Shown piece by piece: positions 54,594-62,581 of a DNA stretch of 64,000 nt; within the stretch, counting starts at the first letter, position 1; the number at the start of each line of letters is the position of its first letter. A model generated the notes under the pieces. That model worked only from the letters and a program-made list of their open reading frames with translations, had not been told where the DNA came from and made no database searches. This DNA is from WTGU01 sp965200925. Lineage in GTDB: Bacteria > Pseudomonadota > Alphaproteobacteria > UBA828. The stretch covers positions 682,001-746,000 of the forward strand of contig OZ241738.1 of the NCBI GenBank assembly GCA_965200925.1, given 5' to 3'. Both the position numbers and the translations under genes were made by a program.

Positions 54594-54788
54594 TCATAGA
54601 AGCCTGCTATGGGCTTGCTTCCGCATATCGCCGCACTTCCTCGCCGTGTCGATCCACAGCTGCATCGCGTCGCTGACGTATCCGAGAGCGGCTTCCTGGC
54701 TGTCGCCATGGGCCATGCAGCCGGGAACCTCAGCGACGAAGGCCTGGTCCTCGTCGCTCCCATAGAGGATGATCTCGAATTTGTGCAT
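54594..54788 (-). pseudogene. HicB-family antitoxin-like gene, apparently frameshifted at its 3' end
   Basis: A 64-codon frame. FEIILYGSDEDQAFVAEVPGCMAHGDSQEAALGYVSDAMQLWIDTARK is a clear HicB N-terminal fold. It then goes out of frame and stops at TGA (54594-54596) after CGDMRKQAHSRLL. In the +1 frame from about 54640 an uninterrupted tail ends with GFYEYVKKRRKRYLPESQS and a TGA that overlaps the res GTG (54545-54548). So the ancestral gene likely read through and was coupled to res. No HicA toxin is present. It could instead be a programmed shift or a genuine short protein; the RBS is GAGGACGACC before the ATG. Confidence 0.6.
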
Positions 54789-54879
54789 CGGTCGTCCTCT
54801 GCCTGTATTTCAGGATCGCCCGGCGCCCTTGCTTCACTTGGTTTGGCGTGGTTGCTGTCGCGTTGCAGAGCCGCCGTCG

Positions 54880-56766
54880 TCACAGGCTGTACACACGGAT
54901 CAGGCCGCTCTGTTCCAGGATGGCGACTACGTTGAGCTTGACGACGTCGTTGCCGAAGGCATTGTCGCGGAAGATGGCGGTGGCCTCCCGCTGCGCGCCC
55001 ATGTCGACATGCCATTGGGCGATACCTTCAGCGAGGGGCTCCCAGCTGTTGTGGCCGAGGGCCTCGTCGAGGCAGATGATCAGCAGGCCGCCGCCGACCG
55101 AGCGCACGCATTTGCCCGCGATCGTGCGGGTTTCGACCGGGGTGGAGAGGTCGTAGCCGAATTTCAACAGGATCTCGTGGAAGATGTCGTCGTCGCTGCG
55201 GTTTTCCTTGACCCGCTTGACGATGGCCAGCAGCGAGTTTTCCAGATCGTCGGGGTCCGGGTCCCAGGCGCGGATGTTGGAGCTGTCGAGCTTGAAGACG
55301 CGGAAGCCGAGATCGCCGGCGAAGGCCGGGTGGTCGTTCCTGACCTTCCCGGCGGCGCGGCGCAGGCGCTCCTTGGTGAGTTCGGCGATGTTGCGTGGCT
55401 TGCCCAGCCGGTCGCAGAAATCGGCGGCGGTCTTCTGCTCCCTGTTCGCCGGATCGAGGGGTTCCGGCAGCTGGACGAGGATGTAGCGCCGCCGGCCGCC
55501 ATCGGCCGCGTTCTGCTCCATGACGGCGTGGCCGGTTGTCCCCGATCCGGCGAAGAAGTCAAGAACGATGTCTTCGCCTTGTGATCCTTGTTCTACAAGG
55601 GTTGCGATCAAACGAGCAGGCTTTGGAAATTGAAAAATTCTAGCACTGAACAGTGTATCCATATCCCGAGTCCCATCCCTTGTATAGATGCCAGACCCCA
55701 ATATAGATGAGAAACCGGTATTTTGTGACTCGAGTTCAGAAAGAAACACCTTACGTCTAGGTCGACCTTGAGGTTTGGCCGGCCAGAGAATCCGATCTTC
55801 GGAGATAAGTTTTTTCATTGTTTTTCGATCGTACCGCCATCCCATATCGGGACAGTTGTAATTGATTCCAGTCTGGGGATCCATCAAATCGTAATGTAAA
55901 TTCGGGCGTCTCTCAGCAGTGGCGATGCCTACCATGTTGGCACTAGTCCAGTCACCGCGAGGATCCCCATCTGGATTGGTGTATTGGCTTCTATCTCTGA
56001 TGTCTCCTTGGATCTTGTTGCCGTAGCAAACAACATATTCATGATCTATTGAAGCTCCATTCACAGTTCGGTTGTCTTTATTTTGCCGACTCTTCCATAC
56101 GAAGCACGCCAGAAGATTCTCTTCGCCAAAGATATCATTGGCAATAAGGCGAAGCGTAGGAAATTCAATATCGCTTATGCTGATAAATATCGCGCCATCG
56201 CGCTTGAGAAGGCTTCTCGCCAACTTCAACCGCGGATACATCATGTTCAGCCAATCGGTGTGAAACCTGCCCGATGTCTCCGTGTTGGACGACAGTTTCC
56301 GCCGCTCGCCATCGGCTTGGCCGGTCAGCGCCAGATAGTTCCCCACGCCGTCGCGCCAGTCATCGGGATAAACGAAGTCGTTGCCCGTGTTGTAGGGCGG
56401 GTCGATATAGATGAGCTTCACCTTACCGGCATAGCTCTTCTGCAACAGCTTCAGCACCTCCAGATTGTCGCCCTCGATGACGATGTTCCGTGTCGTCTCC
56501 CAATCGGCGCTCTCCTGCGGGCAGGGGCGCAAGGTGCCGGTGGACGGCATGAGCGCGTTCCAGAGCGCGCGACGCTTGCCGTGCCAGTTGAGACCGTAAC
56601 GCTCCCCGGAGTCGTCTACGGCGCCGCCGAGAAGCTGCTTCAGCACCTCGAAGTCGATCCTGCCGTCGGCGAAAGCTTCCGGGAACAGGGCCTTCAGGCG
56701 TTCGATATTGCCGGCCACGATGTCCGCCGAGCGGCTCTCCGGGTCGCCGGCTTCGATCTTCCTCAA
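54880..56766 (-). CDS. mod: Type III DNA methyltransferase, Mod subunit
   Basis: A 628-residue beta-class N6-adenine methyltransferase. IYIDPPYNTGNDFVY (DPPY, residues 122-125) comes before DFFAGSGTTGHAV (SAM motif I, about residue 408), the beta-class order. FHTDWLNMMYPRLKLARSLL is the conserved block between. The central target-recognition segment lies roughly at residues 172-389. I chose the TTG at 56764-56766, because RKIEAGDPESRSADIVAGNIERLKALFPEAF is the family N-terminus; the frame is open much further upstream but not protein-like. Mod methylates one strand and confers specificity on Res. Confidence 0.93.
   Translation of the reverse strand: MRKIEAGDPESRSADIVAGNIERLKALFPEAFADGRIDFEVLKQLLGGAVDDSGERYGLNWHGKRRALWNALMPSTGTLRPCPQESADWETTRNIVIEGDNLEVLKLLQKSYAGKVKLIYIDPPYNTGNDFVYPDDWRDGVGNYLALTGQADGERRKLSSNTETSGRFHTDWLNMMYPRLKLARSLLKRDGAIFISISDIEFPTLRLIANDIFGEENLLACFVWKSRQNKDNRTVNGASIDHEYVVCYGNKIQGDIRDRSQYTNPDGDPRGDWTSANMVGIATAERRPNLHYDLMDPQTGINYNCPDMGWRYDRKTMKKLISEDRILWPAKPQGRPRRKVFLSELESQNTGFSSILGSGIYTRDGTRDMDTLFSARIFQFPKPARLIATLVEQGSQGEDIVLDFFAGSGTTGHAVMEQNAADGGRRRYILVQLPEPLDPANREQKTAADFCDRLGKPRNIAELTKERLRRAAGKVRNDHPAFAGDLGFRVFKLDSSNIRAWDPDPDDLENSLLAIVKRVKENRSDDDIFHEILLKFGYDLSTPVETRTIAGKCVRSVGGGLLIICLDEALGHNSWEPLAEGIAQWHVDMGAQREATAIFRDNAFGNDVVKLNVVAILEQSGLIRVYSL
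55600..56250 (-). other. AT-rich patch covering the Mod target-recognition region
   Basis: This stretch of mod has visibly lower GC than the rest of the gene and of the window, with runs such as TTTTTTCATTGTTTTTC and GAAAATTC-like sequence. It encodes about residues 172-389, between the DPPY and FAGSGTT motifs, where specificity domains lie. Codon usage differs from flanking mod sequence. The edges match the conserved methyltransferase blocks, as expected from exchange of specificity domains by recombination. Confidence 0.7.
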
Positions 56767-56979
56767 CGGCCTTCTCCGCCCGGCGGGCCCCGCGCACCGC
56801 GGCCCCCGCGTTCTCCACTGTCGACGAGTCGCTCGTGAGTGCCGCGCCGCGAAGCGGCGACGATAGCACCGCCTCGCGGCCGCCGTCACGCTCGCCGCCA
56901 TCGGACACGGAGCAATCGCTTGCGGACGGGGGCGCCACGGGCATAATTCGGGCGCGCAGGTTCGGGACGAGGGGTCGGC

Positions 56980-57456
56980 GTGCTTCACGCGGTCAGTCTG
57001 TTCGCCGTGCTCTACGGGCTCTGGTTCGCCCTGTCCGGCCACGTCGCGACCTTCCTGCTGGCCGCGGGCGCCGTTTGCGCGGCGGGCGTCGTGGCGCTCG
57101 CGATGCGCATGGACGTGGTGGACCACGAGGGCCATCCGCTCCACTTGAGCTACCGGATGCCGCTCTACTGGGGCTGGCTTTCGGCGCAGATCCTGGTCTC
57201 GGCGCTCGACGTGAGCCGCCGGGTGCTGGCGCCGCGCCTCGCCATCGACCCGGTGCTGGAAACCGCGCCGTCGAGCCAGAAGACGGATCTCGGCAAGGCG
57301 ATCTACGCCAACTCCATCACCCTCACCCCCGGCACGCTCTGCACGGCGGTCACGGCCCACGGCGTCGAAGTCCACGCGCTGACCCGCCGGGCGGCTGCGG
57401 CGCTGAAGGCGGGCGGCATGGACCGGCGCGTCGCCGCCCTGGAGGGCCGGTCGTGA
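56980..57456 (+). CDS. mnhE: Cation/H+ antiporter subunit E (MnhE/MrpE, MbhA)
   Basis: A 158-residue membrane protein with two or three helices near the N-terminus and the conserved YANSITLTPGT segment of the MnhE family. It starts with GTG at 56980. The 213 bases before it contain no gene; TTGCGG (56921) and CATAAT (56942) form a weak candidate promoter with 15-base spacing. This is the first gene of the antiporter operon and overlaps mnhF by one base. Confidence 0.9.
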   Translation: MLHAVSLFAVLYGLWFALSGHVATFLLAAGAVCAAGVVALAMRMDVVDHEGHPLHLSYRMPLYWGWLSAQILVSALDVSRRVLAPRLAIDPVLETAPSSQKTDLGKAIYANSITLTPGTLCTAVTAHGVEVHALTRRAAAALKAGGMDRRVAALEGRS

Positions 57457-57734
57457 TGTTTCTCGCCGCGGTCGCGGCGCTCATGGCGACCGCAGCGCTC
57501 GCGCTGGTGCGCGCCTTCCTGGGGCCCAGCGTCTACGACCGCGTCCTGGCCGTGAACGCGGTCGGCACCATGACCGTCCTCCTGATCGCGGCGTTGGGCT
57601 TCCTCTCGGAGCGCCCGGATTTCCTCGACATCGCGCTGGTTTATGCGCTGATCAACTTCATCGGCACCATCGCGGTCCTGCGCTACATCCGGCGCGGCCG
57701 CGCCGGCGCAGGCGACGCGGGGGAGAGCCGGTGA
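57456..57734 (+). CDS. mnhF: Cation/H+ antiporter subunit F (MnhF/MrpF, MbhB)
   Basis: A 92-residue protein with three membrane helices. RAFLGPSVYDRVLAVNAVGTMTVLLIAALGFL and DIALVYALINFIGTIAVLRYI are the family signature. The ATG shares one base with the mnhE TGA; a GTG one codon earlier is also possible. Confidence 0.92.
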   Translation: MFLAAVAALMATAALALVRAFLGPSVYDRVLAVNAVGTMTVLLIAALGFLSERPDFLDIALVYALINFIGTIAVLRYIRRGRAGAGDAGESR

Positions 57735-58048
57735 TCGTCCACGTCCTGAGCTGGCTCCTCATCGCCGCCGGCGCCGGCTTCGTGATGGTGGGCGGCCTCG
57801 GGCTGGTCCGTATGCCGGACCTCTTCACGCGTCTCCATGCGACGAGCGTCGCCGATACGGTAGGGGCGGGCTTCATGCTGACGGGCTTCATGCTCCAGGC
57901 CGGGTTCTCCCTGGCGGCGCTCAAGCTGGTGCTGATCCTCGTCTTCCTGTTGTTCACCGGCCCGACCGCGGCCCATGCCCTGGCCCACGCGGCCCTGCTC
58001 GCCGGGCACGCGCCGCGGACGGGAAAGACCGGAGACCCGGGGCCATAG
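57731..58048 (+). CDS. mnhG: Cation/H+ antiporter subunit G (MnhG/MrpG, MbhC)
   Basis: A 105-residue protein with three helices. GLGLVRMPDLFTRLHATSVADTVGAGFML is the conserved MnhG block with LRMPD-type Arg and Asp, and LLFTGPTAAHALAHAA the C-terminal one. The GTG at 57731 overlaps the mnhF TGA. The TAG stop overlaps the next gene. Confidence 0.93.
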   Translation: MIVHVLSWLLIAAGAGFVMVGGLGLVRMPDLFTRLHATSVADTVGAGFMLTGFMLQAGFSLAALKLVLILVFLLFTGPTAAHALAHAALLAGHAPRTGKTGDPGP

Positions 58049-58596
58049 AACTCGCCGTCGACATCGCGCTCCTGGCCTTGCTGGTGGCGACGGCGCTGAT
58101 CGTGATCGCGCTCCGCAACCTGCTGGCGGCCGCGCTCACGCTCGGCATTCACAGCCTGGTCGCGGCGGCCCTCTGGGTGCTGCTCGACGCGGTGGACGTG
58201 GCCTTCACCGAGGCCGCCGTCGGCGCCGGCGTGACCACCGTCTTCATGCTGCTCGCCATCGCCGCCACCGGCCGCCAGGAGCGGATCCGGCATCGCCGGC
58301 CCTGGCTCGCAGGCGCGGCCGCACTGGCCGCCGGCGGCCTGCTGATCTACGGCACCCTCGACCTGCCCGGCTTCGGCGACCCGGCGGCGCCGGCCCAGCG
58401 CCACGTGGCCCCTTACTACATCGCGCACGCGGAGGCCGAGACCGGCGTTCCCAACGTGGTGACCGCCGTGCTCGCCTCCTATCGCGGCTTCGACACCCTG
58501 GGCGAGGTCACGGTGATTTTCACCGCCGGGATCGGGGTCCTGGCGCTGCTCGGCTTCGCCCGGCGGCGCGCGAGCGCGGTGGACCCTCCCGAATGA
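58045..58596 (+). CDS. DUF4040/MbhD-MbhE fusion subunit
   Basis: A protein of about 172-183 residues that joins MbhD (DUF4040) to an MbhE-like tail. FTEAAVGAGVTTVFMLLAIAATG is the DUF4040 core with the conserved Glu; VPNVVTAVLASYRGFDTLGEVTVIFTAGIGVLALL is the MbhE part. In standard Mrp systems these lie at the C-terminus of MrpA. The family N-terminus ELAVDIALLALLVATALIV begins right after an ATA (58045-58047) in the position where an ATGA overlap is expected; the first ordinary start is TTG at 58078. I give the longer form. The ATGA at its end overlaps mnhB. Confidence 0.8.
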   Translation: MELAVDIALLALLVATALIVIALRNLLAAALTLGIHSLVAAALWVLLDAVDVAFTEAAVGAGVTTVFMLLAIAATGRQERIRHRRPWLAGAAALAAGGLLIYGTLDLPGFGDPAAPAQRHVAPYYIAHAEAETGVPNVVTAVLASYRGFDTLGEVTVIFTAGIGVLALLGFARRRASAVDPPE

Positions 58597-59006
58597 GCGA
58601 TCTCCTCGTCCTGCGCGTGGTCGCGAAACTGCTGATTCCGCCGATCCTGCTCTTCGCCCTCTACGTCCAGATGCACGGCGATTACGGGCCGGGCGGCGGC
58701 TTCCAGGCGGGCGTGATCTTCGGCGCGGGGCTGGTCCTTTACGGCTTGGTCTTCGGCGCCCGCGCGGCCAGGCGCGTGGCCCCGCTCCGCGTCCTCGTGG
58801 CGCTCGCCTGCGCCGGCGTGCTGATCTATGCCGGAGTGGGAGTCGCCGCGATGGTCGGCGGCGGACGCTTCCTCGAATACGGCGCGCTCGCGCCGGATCC
58901 GGCCTTCGGCAACCATGTCGGCATCGTCGCCATCGAGATCGGCGTCGGCATTTCGGTCGCCGCCGTGATGACGATCGTCTTCTCCGTCCTCGCCGAGCGC
59001 CGCTGA
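58593..59006 (+). CDS. mnhB: Cation/H+ antiporter subunit B (MnhB/MrpB, MbhF)
   Basis: A 137-residue protein with four helices. IPPILLFALYVQMHGDYGPGGGFQAGVIFGAG is the diagnostic MnhB block, with HGDYGPGGGFQ; GILGVGVGI-type helices follow. Its ATG overlaps the previous TGA in an ATGA. mnhC begins one base after its stop. Confidence 0.93.
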   Translation: MSDLLVLRVVAKLLIPPILLFALYVQMHGDYGPGGGFQAGVIFGAGLVLYGLVFGARAARRVAPLRVLVALACAGVLIYAGVGVAAMVGGGRFLEYGALAPDPAFGNHVGIVAIEIGVGISVAAVMTIVFSVLAERR

Positions 59007-59007
59007 G

Positions 59008-59385
59008 GTGGAGGCCCTCGCGCAGGTCAACTACTGGGCGGCGGTCGCGCTCGCGATGATCGGCCTCTACGCCGTGATTGCGCCCGCCAATCTCGTCAAG
59101 AAGCTGATCGGCCTGAGCGTCTTCCAAAGCGCGGTGTTCCTGCTCTACGTCACCCTGGGCAAGGTCGAAGGCGGCACCGCGCCCATCCTGGATCCCGCCT
59201 ACCGGACCTACTCCAACCCGCTGCCCCACGTGCTGATCCTGACGGCGATCGTCGTCTCCGTCTCGACCCTCGCGGTAGGGCTGGCGCTGGTGGTGGCGAT
59301 CCAGCGCGCCTACGGCACCGTCGAGGAAGACGAAATCGCCGCGCGGGAAGAAGGCTCCGAGGGCGACGGGCCAGGCGACCCGTGA
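59008..59385 (+). CDS. mnhC: Cation/H+ antiporter subunit C (MnhC/MrpC, MbhG; NuoK-like)
   Basis: A 125-residue NuoK-like protein with three helices. The segments NYWAAVALAMIGLYAVIAPANLVKKLIGLSVFQSAVFLL and NPLPHVLILTAIVVSVSTLAVGLALVVAI carry the conserved family residues, including the VL-TAIVV block. The C-terminal tail is acidic. GTG start; the end overlaps mnhD1 by 4 bases. Confidence 0.92.
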   Translation: MEALAQVNYWAAVALAMIGLYAVIAPANLVKKLIGLSVFQSAVFLLYVTLGKVEGGTAPILDPAYRTYSNPLPHVLILTAIVVSVSTLAVGLALVVAIQRAYGTVEEDEIAAREEGSEGDGPGDP

Positions 59386-60863
59386 TCGCGAGCCACCTGC
59401 CGGCGCTGCAAGTCGCCGTGCCGCTCGTGGCGGCGCCGCTCTGCGTGCTGCTGCGCCGCGGGCGCGCCGCCTGGGGCCTCGCCACCGCGGTCTGCTTCGG
59501 CTTGCTGGCCATCGCGGCGCTGCTGCTCGACCGGGTGATGGCGAGCGGCCCCATCTCCTACCGCCTCGGCGGCTGGGCGCCGCCCTTCGGCATCGAATAC
59601 CGGCTCGACGGCCTCAACGCCTTCGTCCTCCTGGTGGTCGCCGGGATCGCGGCGCTCGCCATGCCCTACGCCCTGCGGAGCGTGGAAGGGGAGATCGCGC
59701 CCCGGCGCCGGCCTCTTTTCTACGCCGTCTTCCTGCTTGCGCTCACCGGCCTTCTCGGCATCGTGGCGACCGGCGACGCCTTCAACATCTATGTCTTCCT
59801 GGAAATCTCCTCCCTCGCCAGCTACGTCCTGATCGCGCTCGGTCGGTCGCGCCGGGCGCCGACGGCGGCCTACCGCTACCTGATCCTGGGCACCGTCGGC
59901 GCGACCCTGATCCTGGCCGGGATCGGCTTCCTCTACGCCAGGACGGGCACGCTCAATCTCGCCGATCTCGCCCAGCGCGTGCCCGCGCTGGGGGAGACGC
60001 CGGCCGTCCTCGCGGCCTTCGCGCTGATCACCACGGGCGTCCTGGTCAAGCTCGCGCTCTTTCCCTTCCATCTATGGCTGCCCGAAGCCTATGCCCGCGC
60101 GCCGTCCTTCGTCGCCGCCTTTCTGGCCGCGACCGCGACCAAGGTCGGCGCCTACGTGCTGCTGCGCTTCGTCTTCACGGTGTTCGGCGCGCCCTTCGCG
60201 TTCGGAGCGGTGCCCCTGGCCGAGCTGCTCCTCGCGCTTTCCGTGATCGCGATCCTGGCCGGCTCCGTGGCCGCCTTCCTCCAGGCCGACCTGAAGCGCC
60301 TGCTCGCCTATTCGAGCGTCGGGCAGATCGGCTATCTCGGCGTCGGCATCGGCCTCGCCTCGGTGACCGGCGTAACGGGCGCGCTGATCCACGTCTTCAA
60401 CCACGCCCTCATGAAGGGCGGGCTGTTTCTGGCGGCCGGGGCCATCGCCCATCGCCTCGGCGCGACGGATCTGGCCGCTCTCCGCGGCCTCGGCCGGCGG
60501 ATGCCGCTCACCTCCGCGCTCGTCGTCATCGGCGGCCTGGGGCTGATCGGAGTGCCCATGACGTCGGGTTTCGTCAGCAAGTGGTATCTCGTGCAGGGTG
60601 CCCTCGAAACCGGTCTGTGGCCCGTCGCGCTCTTCGTGCTGGTCGGGTCCCTGTTGGCGCTCGCCTATGTCGGGCGCTTCGTGGAGGCGGCCTATTTCCA
60701 CCCGCCGCCGCCCGGCGCCGGCGTGGTGCGCGAGGCGCCCTGGGCCATGCAGTTCTCGACGGTGTTGTTGATCGCGGGTTCGCTCTATTTCGGCCTGCAT
60801 ACGGAACTCACCGTCGGAGTCGCCGGACGCGCGGCGGCGGCGCTCCTCGGCGCGGCGCCGTGA
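59382..60863 (+). CDS. mnhD: Cation/H+ antiporter subunit D (MnhD/MrpD, MbhH), first copy
   Basis: A 493-residue, about 14-helix NuoN/M-like antiporter subunit. EISSLASYVLIALGRSRRAPTAAYRYLILG carries the helix-5 Glu; KLALFPFHLWLPEAYARAPSFVAAFLAATATKVGAYVLLR the proton-path Lys residues; DLKRLLAYSSVGQIGYLGVGI is the helix after the broken region. FVSKWYLVQGA supplies the late Lys. Part of the pumping core of the complex. Confidence 0.92.
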   Translation: MIASHLPALQVAVPLVAAPLCVLLRRGRAAWGLATAVCFGLLAIAALLLDRVMASGPISYRLGGWAPPFGIEYRLDGLNAFVLLVVAGIAALAMPYALRSVEGEIAPRRRPLFYAVFLLALTGLLGIVATGDAFNIYVFLEISSLASYVLIALGRSRRAPTAAYRYLILGTVGATLILAGIGFLYARTGTLNLADLAQRVPALGETPAVLAAFALITTGVLVKLALFPFHLWLPEAYARAPSFVAAFLAATATKVGAYVLLRFVFTVFGAPFAFGAVPLAELLLALSVIAILAGSVAAFLQADLKRLLAYSSVGQIGYLGVGIGLASVTGVTGALIHVFNHALMKGGLFLAAGAIAHRLGATDLAALRGLGRRMPLTSALVVIGGLGLIGVPMTSGFVSKWYLVQGALETGLWPVALFVLVGSLLALAYVGRFVEAAYFHPPPPGAGVVREAPWAMQFSTVLLIAGSLYFGLHTELTVGVAGRAAAALLGAAP

Positions 60864-62329
60864 GTCACGCGCCCCAGCTCCTCGCGGCGTTGGCCGTCCC
60901 GCTCTTGGGCGCCCTGCTGATCGCGGCGCTCGGGCGACGTCCGCCGCTGCGGGAGGCCGTGTCGCTGGCGACGGCCGCGGCCCTGTTCGGCCTGACCGCC
61001 TCCCTGGTGCCGGCGGTGATGGCGGGGGAGGGGCCGCAGGTCGCACTCTTCGACGTGGTGCCCGGCCTGCCGCTCGCCTTCGCGCTGGAGCCGCTCGGCA
61101 TGGCGTTCGCGCTGGTGGCGTCCTTCCTCTGGCTGCCGACGACGGTCTATTCGATCGGCTACCTGCGGGCCAACCGGGAGGAACACCGCACCCGCTTCCA
61201 CGCCTGTTTCGCGATCGCGCTCGCCAGCGCCATCGGCATCGCCTTCGCCGCCAACATGTTCACCCTCTTCCTCTTCTACGAGGCGTTGACGCTGGCAACC
61301 TACCCGCTGGTCACCCATAGCGGCAGCGCGGCGGCGCGGCGCGCGGGGCGACTCTATCTCGGCCTGCTGCTTTCCACCTCGATCCTGCTGCAACTCCTCG
61401 CGATCCTCTGGACGTGGGTGGCGGCGGGCACGCTGGATTTCCGCGCGGGCGGAATCCTCGCCGGCGCGGTTTCGGAGGGGACCGCTGCCGTCCTTCTCGT
61501 GCTCTACGTGTTCGGCATCGGCAAGGCCGCCCTGATGCCGTTCCACGCCTGGCTTCCCGCGGCGATGGTGGCGCCCGCCCCGGTCAGCGCACTCCTGCAC
61601 GCGGTGGCGGTGGTCAAGGCCGGCGTGTTCACGGTGCTGAAGGTGTTGATCTATGTCTTCGGCCTGGATTTCCTGCGCTCGGTGGCCGGCAACGAATGGC
61701 TCGTCGCGGTGGCCTGCGCCACCATCCTGCTCGCTTCCCTGATCGCGCTGCGCCAGGACGATCTCAAGCGCCGGCTGGCCTATTCCACCGTGAGCCAGCT
61801 CGCCTATGTGGTGCTGGGCGGCGCGCTCGCCACGGGCGCGGGCGTCGTGGGCGGGGCGATGCACATCGCCGCCCACGCCTTCGCCAAGATCACGCTCTTC
61901 TTCTGCGCCGGTGCCATCTACACGGCGGCGCACAAGACGCTGGTCAGCGAGCTCGACGGCATCGGCCACCGGATGCCGGTCACCATGGGCGCCTTCGCGA
62001 TCGGCGCCTTGGGCTTGATCGGCCTGCCGCCCTTCGCCGCCCTGTGGAGCAAGTGGTATCTGGTGGCCGGTGCCGAAAGCGGTCGCCACATGGCGGCCGT
62101 CGCCGTCCTGCTCGCGAGTTCGCTGCTCAACGCGCTCTATTTCCTGCCGATCCTGCTGCGCGCCTTCTTCCCAGCGGCGGGCGCGCGGCCGCCGGTCGCG
62201 GCCGGGCGGGCGGAGGCGCCGTGGCCCTTGCTCCTCGCCATGGTCGTGACGGCGCTCGGCACCGTCGTCCTGTTCTGCTATCCGCGCTTCCTCCACAGCC
62301 TCGTTCAACCTCTGAGCACATTGCCGTAA
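60860..62329 (+). CDS. Antiporter-like membrane subunit (MnhD/NuoM type), second copy
   Basis: A 489-residue, about 14-helix protein. EALTLATYPLVTHSGSAAARRAGRLYL carries the helix-5 Glu; KAALMPFHAWLPAAMVAPAPVSALLHAVAVVKAGVFTVLKVLIYVFG the Lys and the P-x-x-H-A-W-L-P motif; DDLKRRLAYSTVSQLAYVVLGGAL the helix-8 region. It is clearly a paralogue of the first D subunit but not a recent duplicate. GTG start at 60860 overlapping the previous stop. May fill the role of the MrpA antiporter half, which is otherwise missing from the operon. Confidence 0.9.
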   Translation: MSHAPQLLAALAVPLLGALLIAALGRRPPLREAVSLATAAALFGLTASLVPAVMAGEGPQVALFDVVPGLPLAFALEPLGMAFALVASFLWLPTTVYSIGYLRANREEHRTRFHACFAIALASAIGIAFAANMFTLFLFYEALTLATYPLVTHSGSAAARRAGRLYLGLLLSTSILLQLLAILWTWVAAGTLDFRAGGILAGAVSEGTAAVLLVLYVFGIGKAALMPFHAWLPAAMVAPAPVSALLHAVAVVKAGVFTVLKVLIYVFGLDFLRSVAGNEWLVAVACATILLASLIALRQDDLKRRLAYSTVSQLAYVVLGGALATGAGVVGGAMHIAAHAFAKITLFFCAGAIYTAAHKTLVSELDGIGHRMPVTMGAFAIGALGLIGLPPFAALWSKWYLVAGAESGRHMAAVAVLLASSLLNALYFLPILLRAFFPAAGARPPVAAGRAEAPWPLLLAMVVTALGTVVLFCYPRFLHSLVQPLSTLP

Positions 62330-62338
62330 AGGCCCGTC

Positions 62339-62581
62339 ATGGAAAAGAAATACTGGCTCGATTCGCGCAAGAACGTGATCCTCCTGATCCGCCTCTTCGC
62401 CGGGCTCTGCCTCGCCGTCCTGGTGATCGACGCGGGCTTTCACCGGCATGCCGAATTCCATTGGGAGGGCTGGTTCGGCTTCCACGGGTTCTTCGGCTTC
62501 GCGGCCTGCGTCGTGCTCGTCCTGGCGGCAAAGGGGATGCGCCGCCTGCTGATGCGGCGCGAGGGCTATTATGACGAGTAG
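62339..62581 (+). CDS. Small two-helix membrane protein of the antiporter operon
   Basis: An 80-residue protein with two predicted helices (about residues 13-31 and 48-65) separated by an aromatic/His-rich loop, HRHAEFHWEGWFGFHGFFGF, and a charged C-terminus ending RREGYYDE. I do not recognise a named family. The ATG lies 9 bases after the second D subunit, and its 3' end overlaps the third D subunit by 11 bases, so it belongs to the operon. A role in assembly or in the membrane arm is inferred from position only. Confidence 0.75.
   Translation: MEKKYWLDSRKNVILLIRLFAGLCLAVLVIDAGFHRHAEFHWEGWFGFHGFFGFAACVVLVLAAKGMRRLLMRREGYYDE

Noticed and set aside
51576..56766. Integrase, transposase or tRNA-bounded insertion site for the restriction locus
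   Set aside because: I found no transposase, integrase, terminal inverted repeats or tRNA next to the locus. Transfer is suggested only by the composition of the Mod middle segment.
56921..56947. TTGCGG/CATAAT as the promoter of the antiporter operon
   Set aside because: The spacing is 15 bases and the -35 box is weak, so it is mentioned only under mnhE and not called as a separate feature.
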